Below are positions 1 through 6,901 of a stretch of DNA of 8,543 nucleotides, one piece after another (the stretch's first letter is position 1; each line of letters opens with the position of its first letter). Both the position numbers and the translations under genes were made by a program. Source of the stretch: Flavobacteriales bacterium UBA2426 (GTDB lineage Bacteria > Bacteroidota > Bacteroidia > Flavobacteriales_F > PHOS-HE28); contig DDRC01000125.1 of NCBI GenBank assembly GCA_002342985.1, positions 488 through 9,030 of the forward strand, in the 5' to 3' direction. Below the pieces are notes generated by a model, which ran no database searches, was not told the origin of the DNA, and saw nothing but the letters and a program-made list of their open reading frames with translations.

Positions 1-121
1 GGGCCAGGTGCTCGGCCAGCAGCCGCGAATGGCGCTGCATGCCGCCCAAGGCATGCGGGAACACGCCATCGGTGCACAGTACGACGCGCAGCACGCGATC
101 GGTGCCCCTCCCGCTGGTCAA
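1..121 (-). CDS. Glycosyltransferase family 4, N-terminal fragment (cut by left window edge)
   Basis: Reading the minus strand leftward from 121 gives an open frame of 40 codons that runs off the window. It includes the stretch LRVVLCTDGVFPHALGG followed by MQRHSRLLAEHLA. A first beta strand, then a DGxFP turn and a glycine-rich GGMQRHS loop leading into a helix, is the classic N-terminus of retaining GT-B (GT4) glycosyltransferases that use nucleotide sugars. Two starts are possible. A TTG at 121-119 overlaps the TGA stop of the SDR gene by four bases, matching the other junctions here. A GTG at 94-92 gives a shorter N-terminus beginning right at the first strand, and has the purine-rich stretch GGGAGGGG about ten bases upstream. 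I give the longer extent; the GTG is about equally likely. The donor-binding C-terminal half is not in the window, so neither sugar nor linkage can be inferred. Confidence 0.72.
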   Translation of the reverse strand, partial: MTSGRGTDRVLRVVLCTDGVFPHALGGMQRHSRLLAEHLA

Positions 122-1065
122 GGAATCGCCATCTTCCATTCGGCAGGCGTCTCCCGGAGCAGCGTGGCCACCCCTTCATCGATGCCCCAGCTGGGCTCCC
201 AACCGGTGATGCGCTTGAGCTTGGATACATCGGCCAGCAGGTGCATCCGCTCCACTTTGCGCACCCGCTTGGCATCCACCTCTATGGCAAGGGGCTCACC
301 GAGTTGCCGCTCGAATGCCGCAACGATGTCCCGAACGCTGTATTCGATGCCGCGGCCGATGTTGAACACATCGCAGCCCCTCACTCCTGCGGTGAGCAGC
401 GCCTCCATGGCACGCGCCATGTCCTCCGTGTGGATGAAATCGCGCTTGGGGTCGAGGTTGCCCAGGTGAAGCGTGCGCGAACCTGCGAGCACCTGCCGCT
501 GGATCTCGGGAATCAAGTGCGGGTTGGTCTCGTTCGGCCCGAATGCATTGAAGAAACGGCCGATGATCGTCGGTATGCCGGTGCGCAGTGCGAACTCGCC
601 GGCGATTCGCTCGGCGGCCAGCTTGGTGATGCCGTAGATGTCGAGGGGACCGGTGGGATGCTCCTCCCCCAGCGGCCCATCTGCGATGGGATAGACCGCC
701 GCGGTGCTGGCCACGAAGGCCTGCTTGACCGTACCGCCCGCCGCGCAGGCATCCAGCACGTTGATCGTACCGGTCACATTCACATCCGCAGCCTCAATGG
801 GGTGCGCATTGCAGTAAGGGATGAAATGGATGGCGGCCAGGTGCAGGACCCAATCCGGACTGCATCGCTGGAGCGCCCGGCTCACGGCACCGCGATCGCG
901 GATGTCCACTTCCAAGAACCGCTCATCGGACACCGGGGCGAGCTCGCGGCGGCCGAAGCTGAGGTTGTCCATCACCCACACTTCGCGGCCCGAGTGGGCC
1001 AATCTACCCGCCAGCGCAGAGCCGATGAAGCCCGCGCCCCCTGTGATCAGGACCCTTTCAGCCAT
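118..1065 (-). CDS. NAD-dependent epimerase/dehydratase (extended SDR), nucleotide-sugar modifying
   Basis: The 315-residue product is a full-length extended short-chain dehydrogenase. The Rossmann motif GGAGFIG is at residues 9-15. D33 (VMDN), at the end of the second strand, favours NAD(H) over NADP(H). The catalytic S120/T121 and Y144-x3-K148 (YGITK) are intact. A substrate-region motif RFFNAFGP lies at 170-177 and RDFIH at 208-212. These are features of UDP- or dTDP-hexose 4-epimerases, 4,6-dehydratases and related enzymes, which oxidise the sugar at C4 as the first step. I cannot say which: the fold and active site are clear, but no motif fixes the substrate. It probably supplies a sugar nucleotide to neighbouring transferases. 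It is the only gene in the window preceded by a gap (40 bases), and no Shine-Dalgarno sequence is seen before its ATG. Its TGA stop overlaps the possible TTG start of the next gene. Confidence 0.9.
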   Translation of the reverse strand: MAERVLITGGAGFIGSALAGRLAHSGREVWVMDNLSFGRRELAPVSDERFLEVDIRDRGAVSRALQRCSPDWVLHLAAIHFIPYCNAHPIEAADVNVTGTINVLDACAAGGTVKQAFVASTAAVYPIADGPLGEEHPTGPLDIYGITKLAAERIAGEFALRTGIPTIIGRFFNAFGPNETNPHLIPEIQRQVLAGSRTLHLGNLDPKRDFIHTEDMARAMEALLTAGVRGCDVFNIGRGIEYSVRDIVAAFERQLGEPLAIEVDAKRVRKVERMHLLADVSKLKRITGWEPSWGIDEGVATLLRETPAEWKMAIP

Positions 1066-1094
1066 GGCGCTAAAGTAGGCGGAGCGCCGCTCCG
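1066..1094 (-). promoter_or_regulatory. Possible alternative hairpins just upstream of the SDR start codon
   Basis: In the mRNA sense the only intergenic gap of the window (1105 to 1066) contains CGGAGC-GGC-GCTCCG (1094 to 1080), a perfect 6-bp stem with a 3-base loop. A second pair, GGCGCT (1088-1083) and AGCGCC (1071-1066), can form a 6-bp stem whose 3' arm ends directly against the ATG. The two stems share bases and are mutually exclusive. No T-run follows, so this is not a standard intrinsic terminator. Short GC-rich inverted repeats are common by chance in DNA of this composition, so a regulatory role is only a suggestion. Confidence 0.2.
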
Positions 1095-1105
1095 GATGGG
1101 CCTGG

Positions 1106-3256
1106 TCATCGCCGGACTCCCGTGATGAGCTTGGAGATCACGAGGTTGACCCCGGGGATGCGCATCGGGAGCAGGTTGTACCACCGCGTGACCGCGAAGA
1201 GCCAGCGCTTGCCCGGAGGGATGGAGCGGCCGCCGGGTCCCAGTAGCACATCCTCGAGAGCGGCGAGGACAGCGCCGTCTATCCGGCGCAGCTTCGCATA
1301 GAGCAGCATCTGCAGGTAGGTGCGGTGGATGATCCCCAGCAGGAGGTCGGTTCGGCCGAGCCGCTCAGCGTCCTGCGTGAACTTGCGGCGGTACAGCACA
1401 GCCGACTCCGCGAAGCTCCGCAGGAGCCGCTGGGGGTCGATCACCTTGCGCTCCTCGGCGATCCGGTAGTAGCAATCCGGCTCAGTGAGCCGCAGCCGGA
1501 ACCGGACCCCGGGCGCCAGGAGCGCCCGGGTATGGAGCTCCACGTCCTGGTGCCGGGAGAATGCCGGATCGAAGCCGCCGAGGACCTGCAGGAAGGAGCG
1601 ATCCCAGATGGGCTGCATCGTCTGCCAGGGGAGCTTGTGGCTGAAGAAGTCGCCGATAGGGTCGCGCGTGAGCGGCACCCAACGGTGCCCCGCATCACCA
1701 GGACGATCCCTGAAGACCTCCATGGTCGATACCGAGAAATGGAAGCCGCTCCCTTCCATGACCGCCATACGCCGGGCCACGCAATGGGGAGCGAGCAGGT
1801 CATCGGCATCGAGGAAGATGATGCACCTTCCCCGTGCACGGCCGATGCCCAGGTTGCGGCAGTGGTTGGCGCCGTGATTGGTCTCCAGGGGAATGACCAC
1901 GATGCGCGGATCGACCGCCGCCATGCCTTGCAACAGCTGCACGCTGCCATCGGAGCTCGCATCGTCCACGATGATCAGCTCCCATCGGCCATCGGTCTGT
2001 GCCTGCACGCTGCGGACCATATCGCCGATGAACCCCCTTTTGTTGAAGCTGGGGACGATGATGGAAACCGCAGGGCCCGGCTCATGGGTGGCGAAGGGCG
2101 AGGAAGCGGGCAGCTCGGGCTCGGCCGCCATGCATGCCTTCACCATCCGGTAGGCCGTGTCGAAGGCCTCCTTGGTGAATCGCTCCCGCGCGAAGGCCAT
2201 GAGCCGCTCCGCATCGGCATCAGGGGGCTTGCCAAGGGCAAGGCCGTCGCCAGCGCGCAGCACCTGCCCGAGCCGCTCCCGCTGCACCAGGTCACTGAAG
2301 TCGCCCACGTGATCGGATATGGCGACCGCAAGGCCTGCGCTGAGGTACTCCGCGAACTTGGTGGGCGAAGCCACCCGGTTCGTGATGCGATCCTCTCGCA
2401 GCAGCAGGCCGATATCGCAGTCCTGGAGCATGGCACGCACGCGGCGGTGAGGCACCCAGCGGTGGTCCACTTGCTGGGGGAACCGGGCCTTCATGCGCTC
2501 GATCACCGGATGGCCCGTGCTGAGGAAGAGCATACGGTGCCGCGCATCGGCCGCCAGCCACGGGGAGACCACTTGCTCGGCGAGCTCGAGCGATTGCCAG
2601 CCCACGGCCGTGCCCGAATAGACCACCACCACATCATCCGGGCTCCATCCCAGCTCCTTCCGCAAGCCATTCTGCTGCCGCTTGGGCAAGGCCTCCACGC
2701 TGCGACCCAGCGTGCAGGGAATCACCAGATGCCGGGTAGCATCGTACCCGAGGGTCTTGCGCCAATGCTCCACCAGCGCCTCGCTCACGGCCATTCGCAG
2801 GTCGGCCTGGCCCACCACATCGCGCTCCAGCTGAACGCATTCGGCGATGAGGCGATCGTCGTCCACCACCCGGTACTCCTGCCATTCCGCGCCATAAGCG
2901 GCGCGCGCATCGAAGCAGACCTGGGCCAGCAGGCCGCGGTCTCGCAACCGCAGGGCGAGCGCCGTGGCAAAGATGCCCCTGCAGATTGCCCCGGATGGCC
3001 TGAGCAGCCGACAGACGACCCAGAGCCAGATCCAGTTCACGCGCCAATTGTGCTGCCGCGGAACCATGGGCAGGACGATGGCCGAAGGGCTGCGTTCGCG
3101 GATGAGCCGCCGGGAGCGGAGGTAGCCGCGCAAGGAAACCAATGCCACCAAGCGCACCGGCTGTCCGCCAAGCGCGTTCAGGTGATCGACCACATCGGTC
3201 ACCTGGCTCCAATAGACGCCGCTGGGCTGGTCGTTGTAGGTGACGTAGAGGATCAC
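1106..3256 (-). CDS. Two-domain glycosyltransferase: N-terminal GT-B (GT4-like) fused to C-terminal GT-A (GT2)
   Basis: A single uninterrupted frame encodes 716 residues, about twice the length of an ordinary glycosyltransferase. Residues 1 to about 375 look like a GT-B enzyme: a first strand at MILYVTYND, the C-terminal Rossmann strand VVVVYSGTAVGW near 209-220, and the donor-site helix ASPTKFAEYLSAG at 296-308 containing E303. Residues 376-395 are a Pro/Ala-rich linker. Residues 396 to about 620 are a GT2 domain with AVSIIVPSFNK at 396-406, VDDASSDGS at 430-438, the metal-binding DADD at 483-486 and HQDVEL at 569-574 as the likely base region. The last 90 residues are helical and unassigned. 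No signal peptide or clear membrane span is seen, so it should act in the cytoplasm or at the inner membrane face. GTG at 3256-3254 overlaps the stop of the epimerase gene. The enzyme may add two sugars in succession; donors and linkages are unknown. Confidence 0.88.
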   Translation of the reverse strand: MILYVTYNDQPSGVYWSQVTDVVDHLNALGGQPVRLVALVSLRGYLRSRRLIRERSPSAIVLPMVPRQHNWRVNWIWLWVVCRLLRPSGAICRGIFATALALRLRDRGLLAQVCFDARAAYGAEWQEYRVVDDDRLIAECVQLERDVVGQADLRMAVSEALVEHWRKTLGYDATRHLVIPCTLGRSVEALPKRQQNGLRKELGWSPDDVVVVYSGTAVGWQSLELAEQVVSPWLAADARHRMLFLSTGHPVIERMKARFPQQVDHRWVPHRRVRAMLQDCDIGLLLREDRITNRVASPTKFAEYLSAGLAVAISDHVGDFSDLVQRERLGQVLRAGDGLALGKPPDADAERLMAFARERFTKEAFDTAYRMVKACMAAEPELPASSPFATHEPGPAVSIIVPSFNKRGFIGDMVRSVQAQTDGRWELIIVDDASSDGSVQLLQGMAAVDPRIVVIPLETNHGANHCRNLGIGRARGRCIIFLDADDLLAPHCVARRMAVMEGSGFHFSVSTMEVFRDRPGDAGHRWVPLTRDPIGDFFSHKLPWQTMQPIWDRSFLQVLGGFDPAFSRHQDVELHTRALLAPGVRFRLRLTEPDCYYRIAEERKVIDPQRLLRSFAESAVLYRRKFTQDAERLGRTDLLLGIIHRTYLQMLLYAKLRRIDGAVLAALEDVLLGPGGRSIPPGKRWLFAVTRWYNLLPMRIPGVNLVISKLITGVRR

Positions 3257-4344
3257 AGCGCGTGCTTGATGGCCTCCACCACACGCTCGGTCGCATGACC
3301 GTCCCAGAGGGATGGGATGCGCCCCTTCTTGAAGGTGCCGCCCTCGATCCGTTCGAGGGCACCGGCAAGCGCGTCGAGGTCGAAGGTGATGAGCTCGTTG
3401 GTCCCTTCTGTGATCGTGACGGGGCGCTCAGTGCTCGGACGCAGGGTGAGGCAGGGGATGCGCCTGAAGGTCGTTTCCTCCTGGATGCCGCCGCTATCGG
3501 TGATGACTAAGGCGCTTGTGGCGATGAGACGCTGGAACCTGAAATAGTCGAGCGGCTCGCACAGCACCACGCCTGGCATGGACCGCAACCTTCCAAGCAG
3601 TCCGAAGCGCTCAAGGTTCCTGGCCGTGCGAGGATGGACGGGGAACACCACTTGCCGCCATGCAGCCACCAGCGCGATGAGGCTGACCAGCCGGTTGAGC
3701 GGCTCCTCATGGTCCACATTGTCAGGCCGGTGCATGGTGATCAGCGCATGCCCACCCTCGCTGAGGCCGAGTTCATGCATCACCGGCGAGCGCGCGATCT
3801 CCGTATCGAAGGCCACAAGCGTGTCGATCATGGTGTTTCCCACCATCACGATGCGGTCCTCGGCGGTGCCCTCCCTGAGCAGGTTGGTGTGCCCGCTGGG
3901 CTCGGTGATCAGGCAGAGCCAGCTGATGCGGTCGGTGAGGATCCGGTTCACCTCCTCCGGCATGCCCATGTCGCCGCTCCGCAGGCCGCTCTCCAGGTGC
4001 ACGATCGGCAGCCCCAGCTTGTTCGCTGCAAGGGCGCCGGCCAGCGTGCTGTCCACATCGCCCACCACCATCACGGCATCGGGGCGTCGCTCGCGCATCA
4101 CGGGCTCCAGCGCCAGCATCAGATGACCAAGGCGGGCCGCAGGGCTGCCTTCCGGCACGCTCAGGAGCCGATCCGGGGTGAGCCCGAACTGCTCGAAGAA
4201 GACGGTGCTCATGCGGCCATCGGCATGCTGCCCCGTGTGGACCAGCTCGAAGTCGATCCCGCCGGACCGCTGCGCCACCTGCTTGAGGCGCGTCACCTTC
4301 ATGAAATTCGGGCGTGTGCCCACCACCACGATTATCCGCTTCAT
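3253..4344 (-). CDS. wecB: UDP-N-acetylglucosamine 2-epimerase (non-hydrolysing), WecB family
   Basis: The 363-residue product has the usual length and motifs of the non-hydrolysing UDP-GlcNAc 2-epimerase family, which interconverts UDP-GlcNAc and UDP-ManNAc in the cytosol. Visible motifs are GTRPNFMK at 9-16, VGDVDST at 94-100 (D96), HLESGLRSGD at 116-125 (E118), PEEVNR at 129-134, TMHRPDNVD at 203-211 (H205), DSGGIQEE at 283-290 and STERPVT at 304-310. By alignment from memory with E. coli WecB, the Asp, two Glu and His needed for catalysis and UDP binding are all present. The first motif has Asn-Phe where E. coli has Glu-Ala, as in a branch I associate with Bacteroidota and relatives. A related role on a modified sugar (the WbpI-like UDP-diacetamido-uronate 2-epimerases) cannot be excluded. 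The ATG overlaps the acetyltransferase stop by four bases and the TGA overlaps the next GTG start, so it sits inside a coupled operon. Confidence 0.93.
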   Translation of the reverse strand: MKRIIVVVGTRPNFMKVTRLKQVAQRSGGIDFELVHTGQHADGRMSTVFFEQFGLTPDRLLSVPEGSPAARLGHLMLALEPVMRERRPDAVMVVGDVDSTLAGALAANKLGLPIVHLESGLRSGDMGMPEEVNRILTDRISWLCLITEPSGHTNLLREGTAEDRIVMVGNTMIDTLVAFDTEIARSPVMHELGLSEGGHALITMHRPDNVDHEEPLNRLVSLIALVAAWRQVVFPVHPRTARNLERFGLLGRLRSMPGVVLCEPLDYFRFQRLIATSALVITDSGGIQEETTFRRIPCLTLRPSTERPVTITEGTNELITFDLDALAGALERIEGGTFKKGRIPSLWDGHATERVVEAIKHAL

Positions 4345-4922
4345 GCCGGCTTGGAGCGTGTGGCGATGATGTAGGCATCGCTCGGTGTATCACTGATGCG
4401 CCGCGCCGGAGCGCCAGCGATGGTGCAATGCCCATCGGGGAATGAGGCGTTCACTACGGAGTTGGCGCCCACCACGAGGTGGGGCCCCAGCAGCAAATCG
4501 CCGTAGACCTTGGCCCCGGGACCGATGTAGCAGTTGTCGCCGATGCGCGGCGCCGGCTCCGGCGGAGGACCGGGCCGGGTGCCGATGACCACGTTCACAT
4601 GGATGCGGCAATTGGCTCCGATCCGGGCATCGGGATGCACCACGATGGTGCCCCGATGAGCGATGGAGAGGCCGGGGCCGAAGGTGTTGAGCGGGATCTC
4701 GAAACCGCAGCGCACCGCTTGCCGGTGCAGCCGCCAGGACCAGTACTTGCGCAACAAGCGGTGCCAAGGGCCGCCCGCCGTGTTATGGTAGAACTCCGTC
4801 CGCCGCAGCAGCCGCTGGAAGGTCCAGACCTCGTCATACAGCAGCGGTTTCGGGCCGATGCGCCGGAGCCCGATGCGGTCGGCCTCGAGGTAGCGGTGCA
4901 GGTCCTCCCGATTGCGGATCAT
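4341..4922 (-). CDS. Serine-acetyltransferase-like hexapeptide O-acetyltransferase
   Basis: The 193-residue product has a short helical N-terminus (about 1-75, including EVWTFQRLLRRTEFYHN at 31-47) followed by a left-handed beta-helix with hexapeptide repeats from about 82 to 172. Landmarks are NTFGPGLSIAHRG at 79-91, with H89 the likely catalytic histidine, IGANCRIHVNVVIGT at 101-115, IGDNCYIGPGAKVYG at 127-141 and TIAGAPARRI at 167-176. This is the pattern of short CysE-like acetyltransferases, which use acetyl-CoA. Proteins of this sort are often labelled serine acetyltransferase, but in polysaccharide loci they more probably acetylate a sugar or sugar precursor. I infer that role here from the surrounding glycosyltransferases. 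I chose the ATG at 4922 because it gives the family-like N-terminus and the ATGA overlap with the preceding stop; an in-frame ATG at 4982 would add 20 residues lying within the upstream gene. Confidence 0.87.
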   Translation of the reverse strand: MIRNREDLHRYLEADRIGLRRIGPKPLLYDEVWTFQRLLRRTEFYHNTAGGPWHRLLRKYWSWRLHRQAVRCGFEIPLNTFGPGLSIAHRGTIVVHPDARIGANCRIHVNVVIGTRPGPPPEPAPRIGDNCYIGPGAKVYGDLLLGPHLVVGANSVVNASFPDGHCTIAGAPARRISDTPSDAYIIATRSKPA

Positions 4923-5869
4923 GCGCGTGTCATTCTGCCGATGAGCCCGGCCAAGCGCTCCGCCATTCGGAACCCCAGCCACCGATAAGCCTTGACGTAT
5001 GCCGCCGTGGTGGCCGGGCTGACGCTGGGAACGAAGCCAGCCGGCAGCAGCCGGTCGAATGCAGCGAAGGCCGCCTGGCGATCATGCCTCGAAAGTACGC
5101 GGATGGCCATGAAGAGGTATTGGTTCGCAACGGCGATGACGCGGGCGTGGCGCACTGGATCCACATCGCGCAGGTGGTCGCGCATGGCACGCCGCAGCTC
5201 GATGTAGCGGATCCAATTGGCACGTTCATCGGTGCGGCTGATGGAGCCCTGCTCGCGTTTCAGCACGATGGCCGAGGGCGTCTCATCCACCACGACGCGC
5301 GCCCCACGCTTCAGCATGCGGAACAGCAGCTCGTAGTCCTGACTGCTCCGAAGGCTCTCGTCCCAGCCACCGGCGGCCAGCACGGCCTCGCGCCTGAAGA
5401 GGTTGGCGCTGGTGGTGCCGAGCCGCGTGCGCACCAACCCTTCCCACGCATCGCCGGTCCAAGGCGTCTCCACCTCCTCCGGGCGGCCATCAGGGTAGCG
5501 CTTCACGTATGCGCCGGCCACCACATCGGCCCCGGTGCGCTGCATGAGCGCGCCCTGCCGCTGCAGGGCTCCCGGCAGCAACGCATCATCGGCATCCAGG
5601 AAACGCACCAGCGGAGCGTCCGTGTGGCGCAGGCCGGCATTGCGCGCCGCGCAGGCGCCGGATTGGCCAGAAGTGATAACGTGCATTGCGCCGGGATGCG
5701 CGGACTCCAAGGCACGGAGCCTTTCGATCGTGCCATCCGTGCTGCCATCGTCCACTGCGATCAACTGCAGGTCCACCCCTTCCTGCATGAGCGCGGAGCG
5801 CACGGAGGCATCCACGTATTGGGTCACGTTGCGGCAGGGCATGATCACGGCGACGCGCATCGGCCTCAT
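4919..5869 (-). CDS. Glycosyltransferase family 2 (GT-A fold)
   Basis: The 316-residue protein carries a complete GT2 catalytic domain in its first 215 residues or so. It has the first strand RVAVIMPCRN (5-14), the nucleotide-binding VDDGSTDGT at 39-47, ARNAGLRH at 75-82, the metal-binding LDADD at 91-95, GGWDESL at 167-173 and the SQDYELLFRM general-base segment at 176-185, followed by KREQGS at 204-209 in the acceptor loop. The C-terminal third is helical and unassigned. It should transfer one sugar from a nucleotide donor to a lipid-linked acceptor on the cytoplasmic face; the sugar is unknown. The ATG at 5869 directly abuts the upstream TGA with no gap. A second in-frame ATG at 5860, three codons in, gives the MRVAV start seen in relatives and is an equally reasonable choice. 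No Shine-Dalgarno sequence decides between them. It is only distantly similar to the two GT2 proteins encoded upstream. Confidence 0.92.
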   Translation of the reverse strand: MRPMRVAVIMPCRNVTQYVDASVRSALMQEGVDLQLIAVDDGSTDGTIERLRALESAHPGAMHVITSGQSGACAARNAGLRHTDAPLVRFLDADDALLPGALQRQGALMQRTGADVVAGAYVKRYPDGRPEEVETPWTGDAWEGLVRTRLGTTSANLFRREAVLAAGGWDESLRSSQDYELLFRMLKRGARVVVDETPSAIVLKREQGSISRTDERANWIRYIELRRAMRDHLRDVDPVRHARVIAVANQYLFMAIRVLSRHDRQAAFAAFDRLLPAGFVPSVSPATTAAYVKAYRWLGFRMAERLAGLIGRMTRA

Positions 5870-6901
5870 TCAGGTGTTCGGTGCCAAACGATTGCGCTCG
5901 GTGTAAGGAGCGTAGACCCGTCCCTTCAGGAACGAAGAGGCCAGATAGCGCCATTTGGGAATGGAGGGTCTCTTATCGCGGACCAGATAGGCCACCGCCG
6001 CTGCCCAACCGTAACGCGGCAGCTGGTAGGCCAGGTCATCCCAGGCCCGATCGCAGACCCTTTGCACGGCTGCTTCATCGAAGTGGCCGCTCGCGGATGC
6101 CGCAGCGCGCAAGCTCCCCAGGTACCGTTTCACCTGAGCCACATCAGCAGGTGTCATCAGCTTATCTGGAGCCCCCGCCGCCATCAGGTGGCAACGCAGG
6201 TCGCCAGGCCCGAACGGAAGGCCCCACCAACGGAGCACCTCAGCGTAGATGCGGCGTAGGCCGGCATGCACGTCACCGGTGGCTGAGCTGTTCTGGGGGC
6301 CCAGCCGGTACTTCACCAGCGGTTCCGGGAGATTGCCCACCCGGGTGGCCCGGAGCAGCCTGAGCTGAAAGAGCCAGTCCTCGCCATAACGCGGCCAGTC
6401 GTCGGCGTACCTCAAGCCATGTGCCTCCAGGACTGCGCGTCTGTAGATGCTCGTGGGCTGGAATATGGGGATATGGAAGAGGGAGCCCGCCCGGCATTCC
6501 GCATCGGCGAGTCCGGTGCGGCGATACACCCCAGGCTGCCCCATCAGTTCCATCCAGGCGCCACTGGCGCCCAGGTCGGGATGCGCCTCCATGAAGGCCA
6601 CTTGGCGGACGATGCGCTCCGGATGCATGACATCGTCCGCATCGGCCCGGATGATGAATTCACCCTTGGCCGCATCCATGCCGCGCTGGGCGCAGCCCGC
6701 AGGGCCCAGATTCGCTGGAAGGGCGATGACCTTCAGCCGGGCATCCGTGAAGCGGCGCAGGATACCCAGGCTGTCGTCCGTGCTGGCATCATCCATCGCG
6801 ATCAGCTCGAAGTCCATGAAGGACTGATTTAGGATGCTGGCCAGGCACTCCTCCAGGTAGGGCGCCTTATTGAAGACCGGTATGACGACGGAAACCTTCA
6901 C
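5870..6901 (-). CDS. Glycosyltransferase family 2, tandem paralogue of the preceding gene
   Basis: The 343-residue product begins with GTG at 6901-6899, which forms a GTGA overlap with the upstream stop and places KVSVVIPVFNK at the extreme N-terminus, as in the neighbouring paralogue. The frame stays open to 7051, but the extra 50 residues would lie inside the previous gene and do not resemble a GT2 protein. Motifs: MDDASTDDS at 36-44, NLGPAG at 64-69, the metal-binding ADADD at 86-90, WPRYGEDW at 169-176 with E174/D175 as the general-base region, and YRLGPQNSS at 198-206. The first 240 residues align without gaps with the product of 6898-7905; the remaining C-terminus diverges, which suggests a different acceptor or partner. 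A single sugar transfer at the cytoplasmic membrane face is the expected role; donor and linkage are not deducible. Confidence 0.91.
   Translation of the reverse strand: MKVSVVIPVFNKAPYLEECLASILNQSFMDFELIAMDDASTDDSLGILRRFTDARLKVIALPANLGPAGCAQRGMDAAKGEFIIRADADDVMHPERIVRQVAFMEAHPDLGASGAWMELMGQPGVYRRTGLADAECRAGSLFHIPIFQPTSIYRRAVLEAHGLRYADDWPRYGEDWLFQLRLLRATRVGNLPEPLVKYRLGPQNSSATGDVHAGLRRIYAEVLRWWGLPFGPGDLRCHLMAAGAPDKLMTPADVAQVKRYLGSLRAAASASGHFDEAAVQRVCDRAWDDLAYQLPRYGWAAAVAYLVRDKRPSIPKWRYLASSFLKGRVYAPYTERNRLAPNT

Noticed and set aside
1080..1094. Intrinsic terminator between the fusion glycosyltransferase and SDR genes
   Set aside because: The 6-bp stem with 3-base loop is not followed by a T-run in the transcript sense, and the next gene begins within about 15 bases.
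241..1125. Plus-strand open frame of 294 codons opposite the SDR gene
   Set aside because: The minus strand encodes an intact SDR enzyme with all catalytic residues; the plus-strand translation has no domain or plausible start context.
1106..3256. Artificial fusion caused by a missed stop between two glycosyltransferase genes
   Set aside because: The frame is continuous through a linker of plausible composition, there is no start codon context or NTGA overlap at the domain boundary, and both ends of the gene match the operon's overlap or spacing pattern. Only read-level data could fully exclude it.
1325..3298. Long plus-strand open frame (657 codons) opposite the two-domain glycosyltransferase gene
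   Set aside because: It lies almost wholly antisense to a gene with clear domains. Its translation is a low-complexity mix rich in His, Pro, Glu and Arg with no recognisable motif, as expected from the reverse of GC-rich coding DNA.
3634..4374. Plus-strand open frame of 246 codons opposite the epimerase gene
   Set aside because: It is antisense to a strongly conserved WecB-family gene and its His-rich translation resembles no known protein.
4923..4982. Upstream ATG adding 20 residues to the acetyltransferase
   Set aside because: The extra residues fall inside the preceding gene, and the ATG at 4922 gives the ATGA overlap and a normal N-terminus.
5084..6259. Plus-strand open frame of 391 codons opposite two GT2 genes
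   Set aside because: It spans the junction of two well-supported minus-strand genes, has no family motif, and its composition is typical of an antisense shadow.
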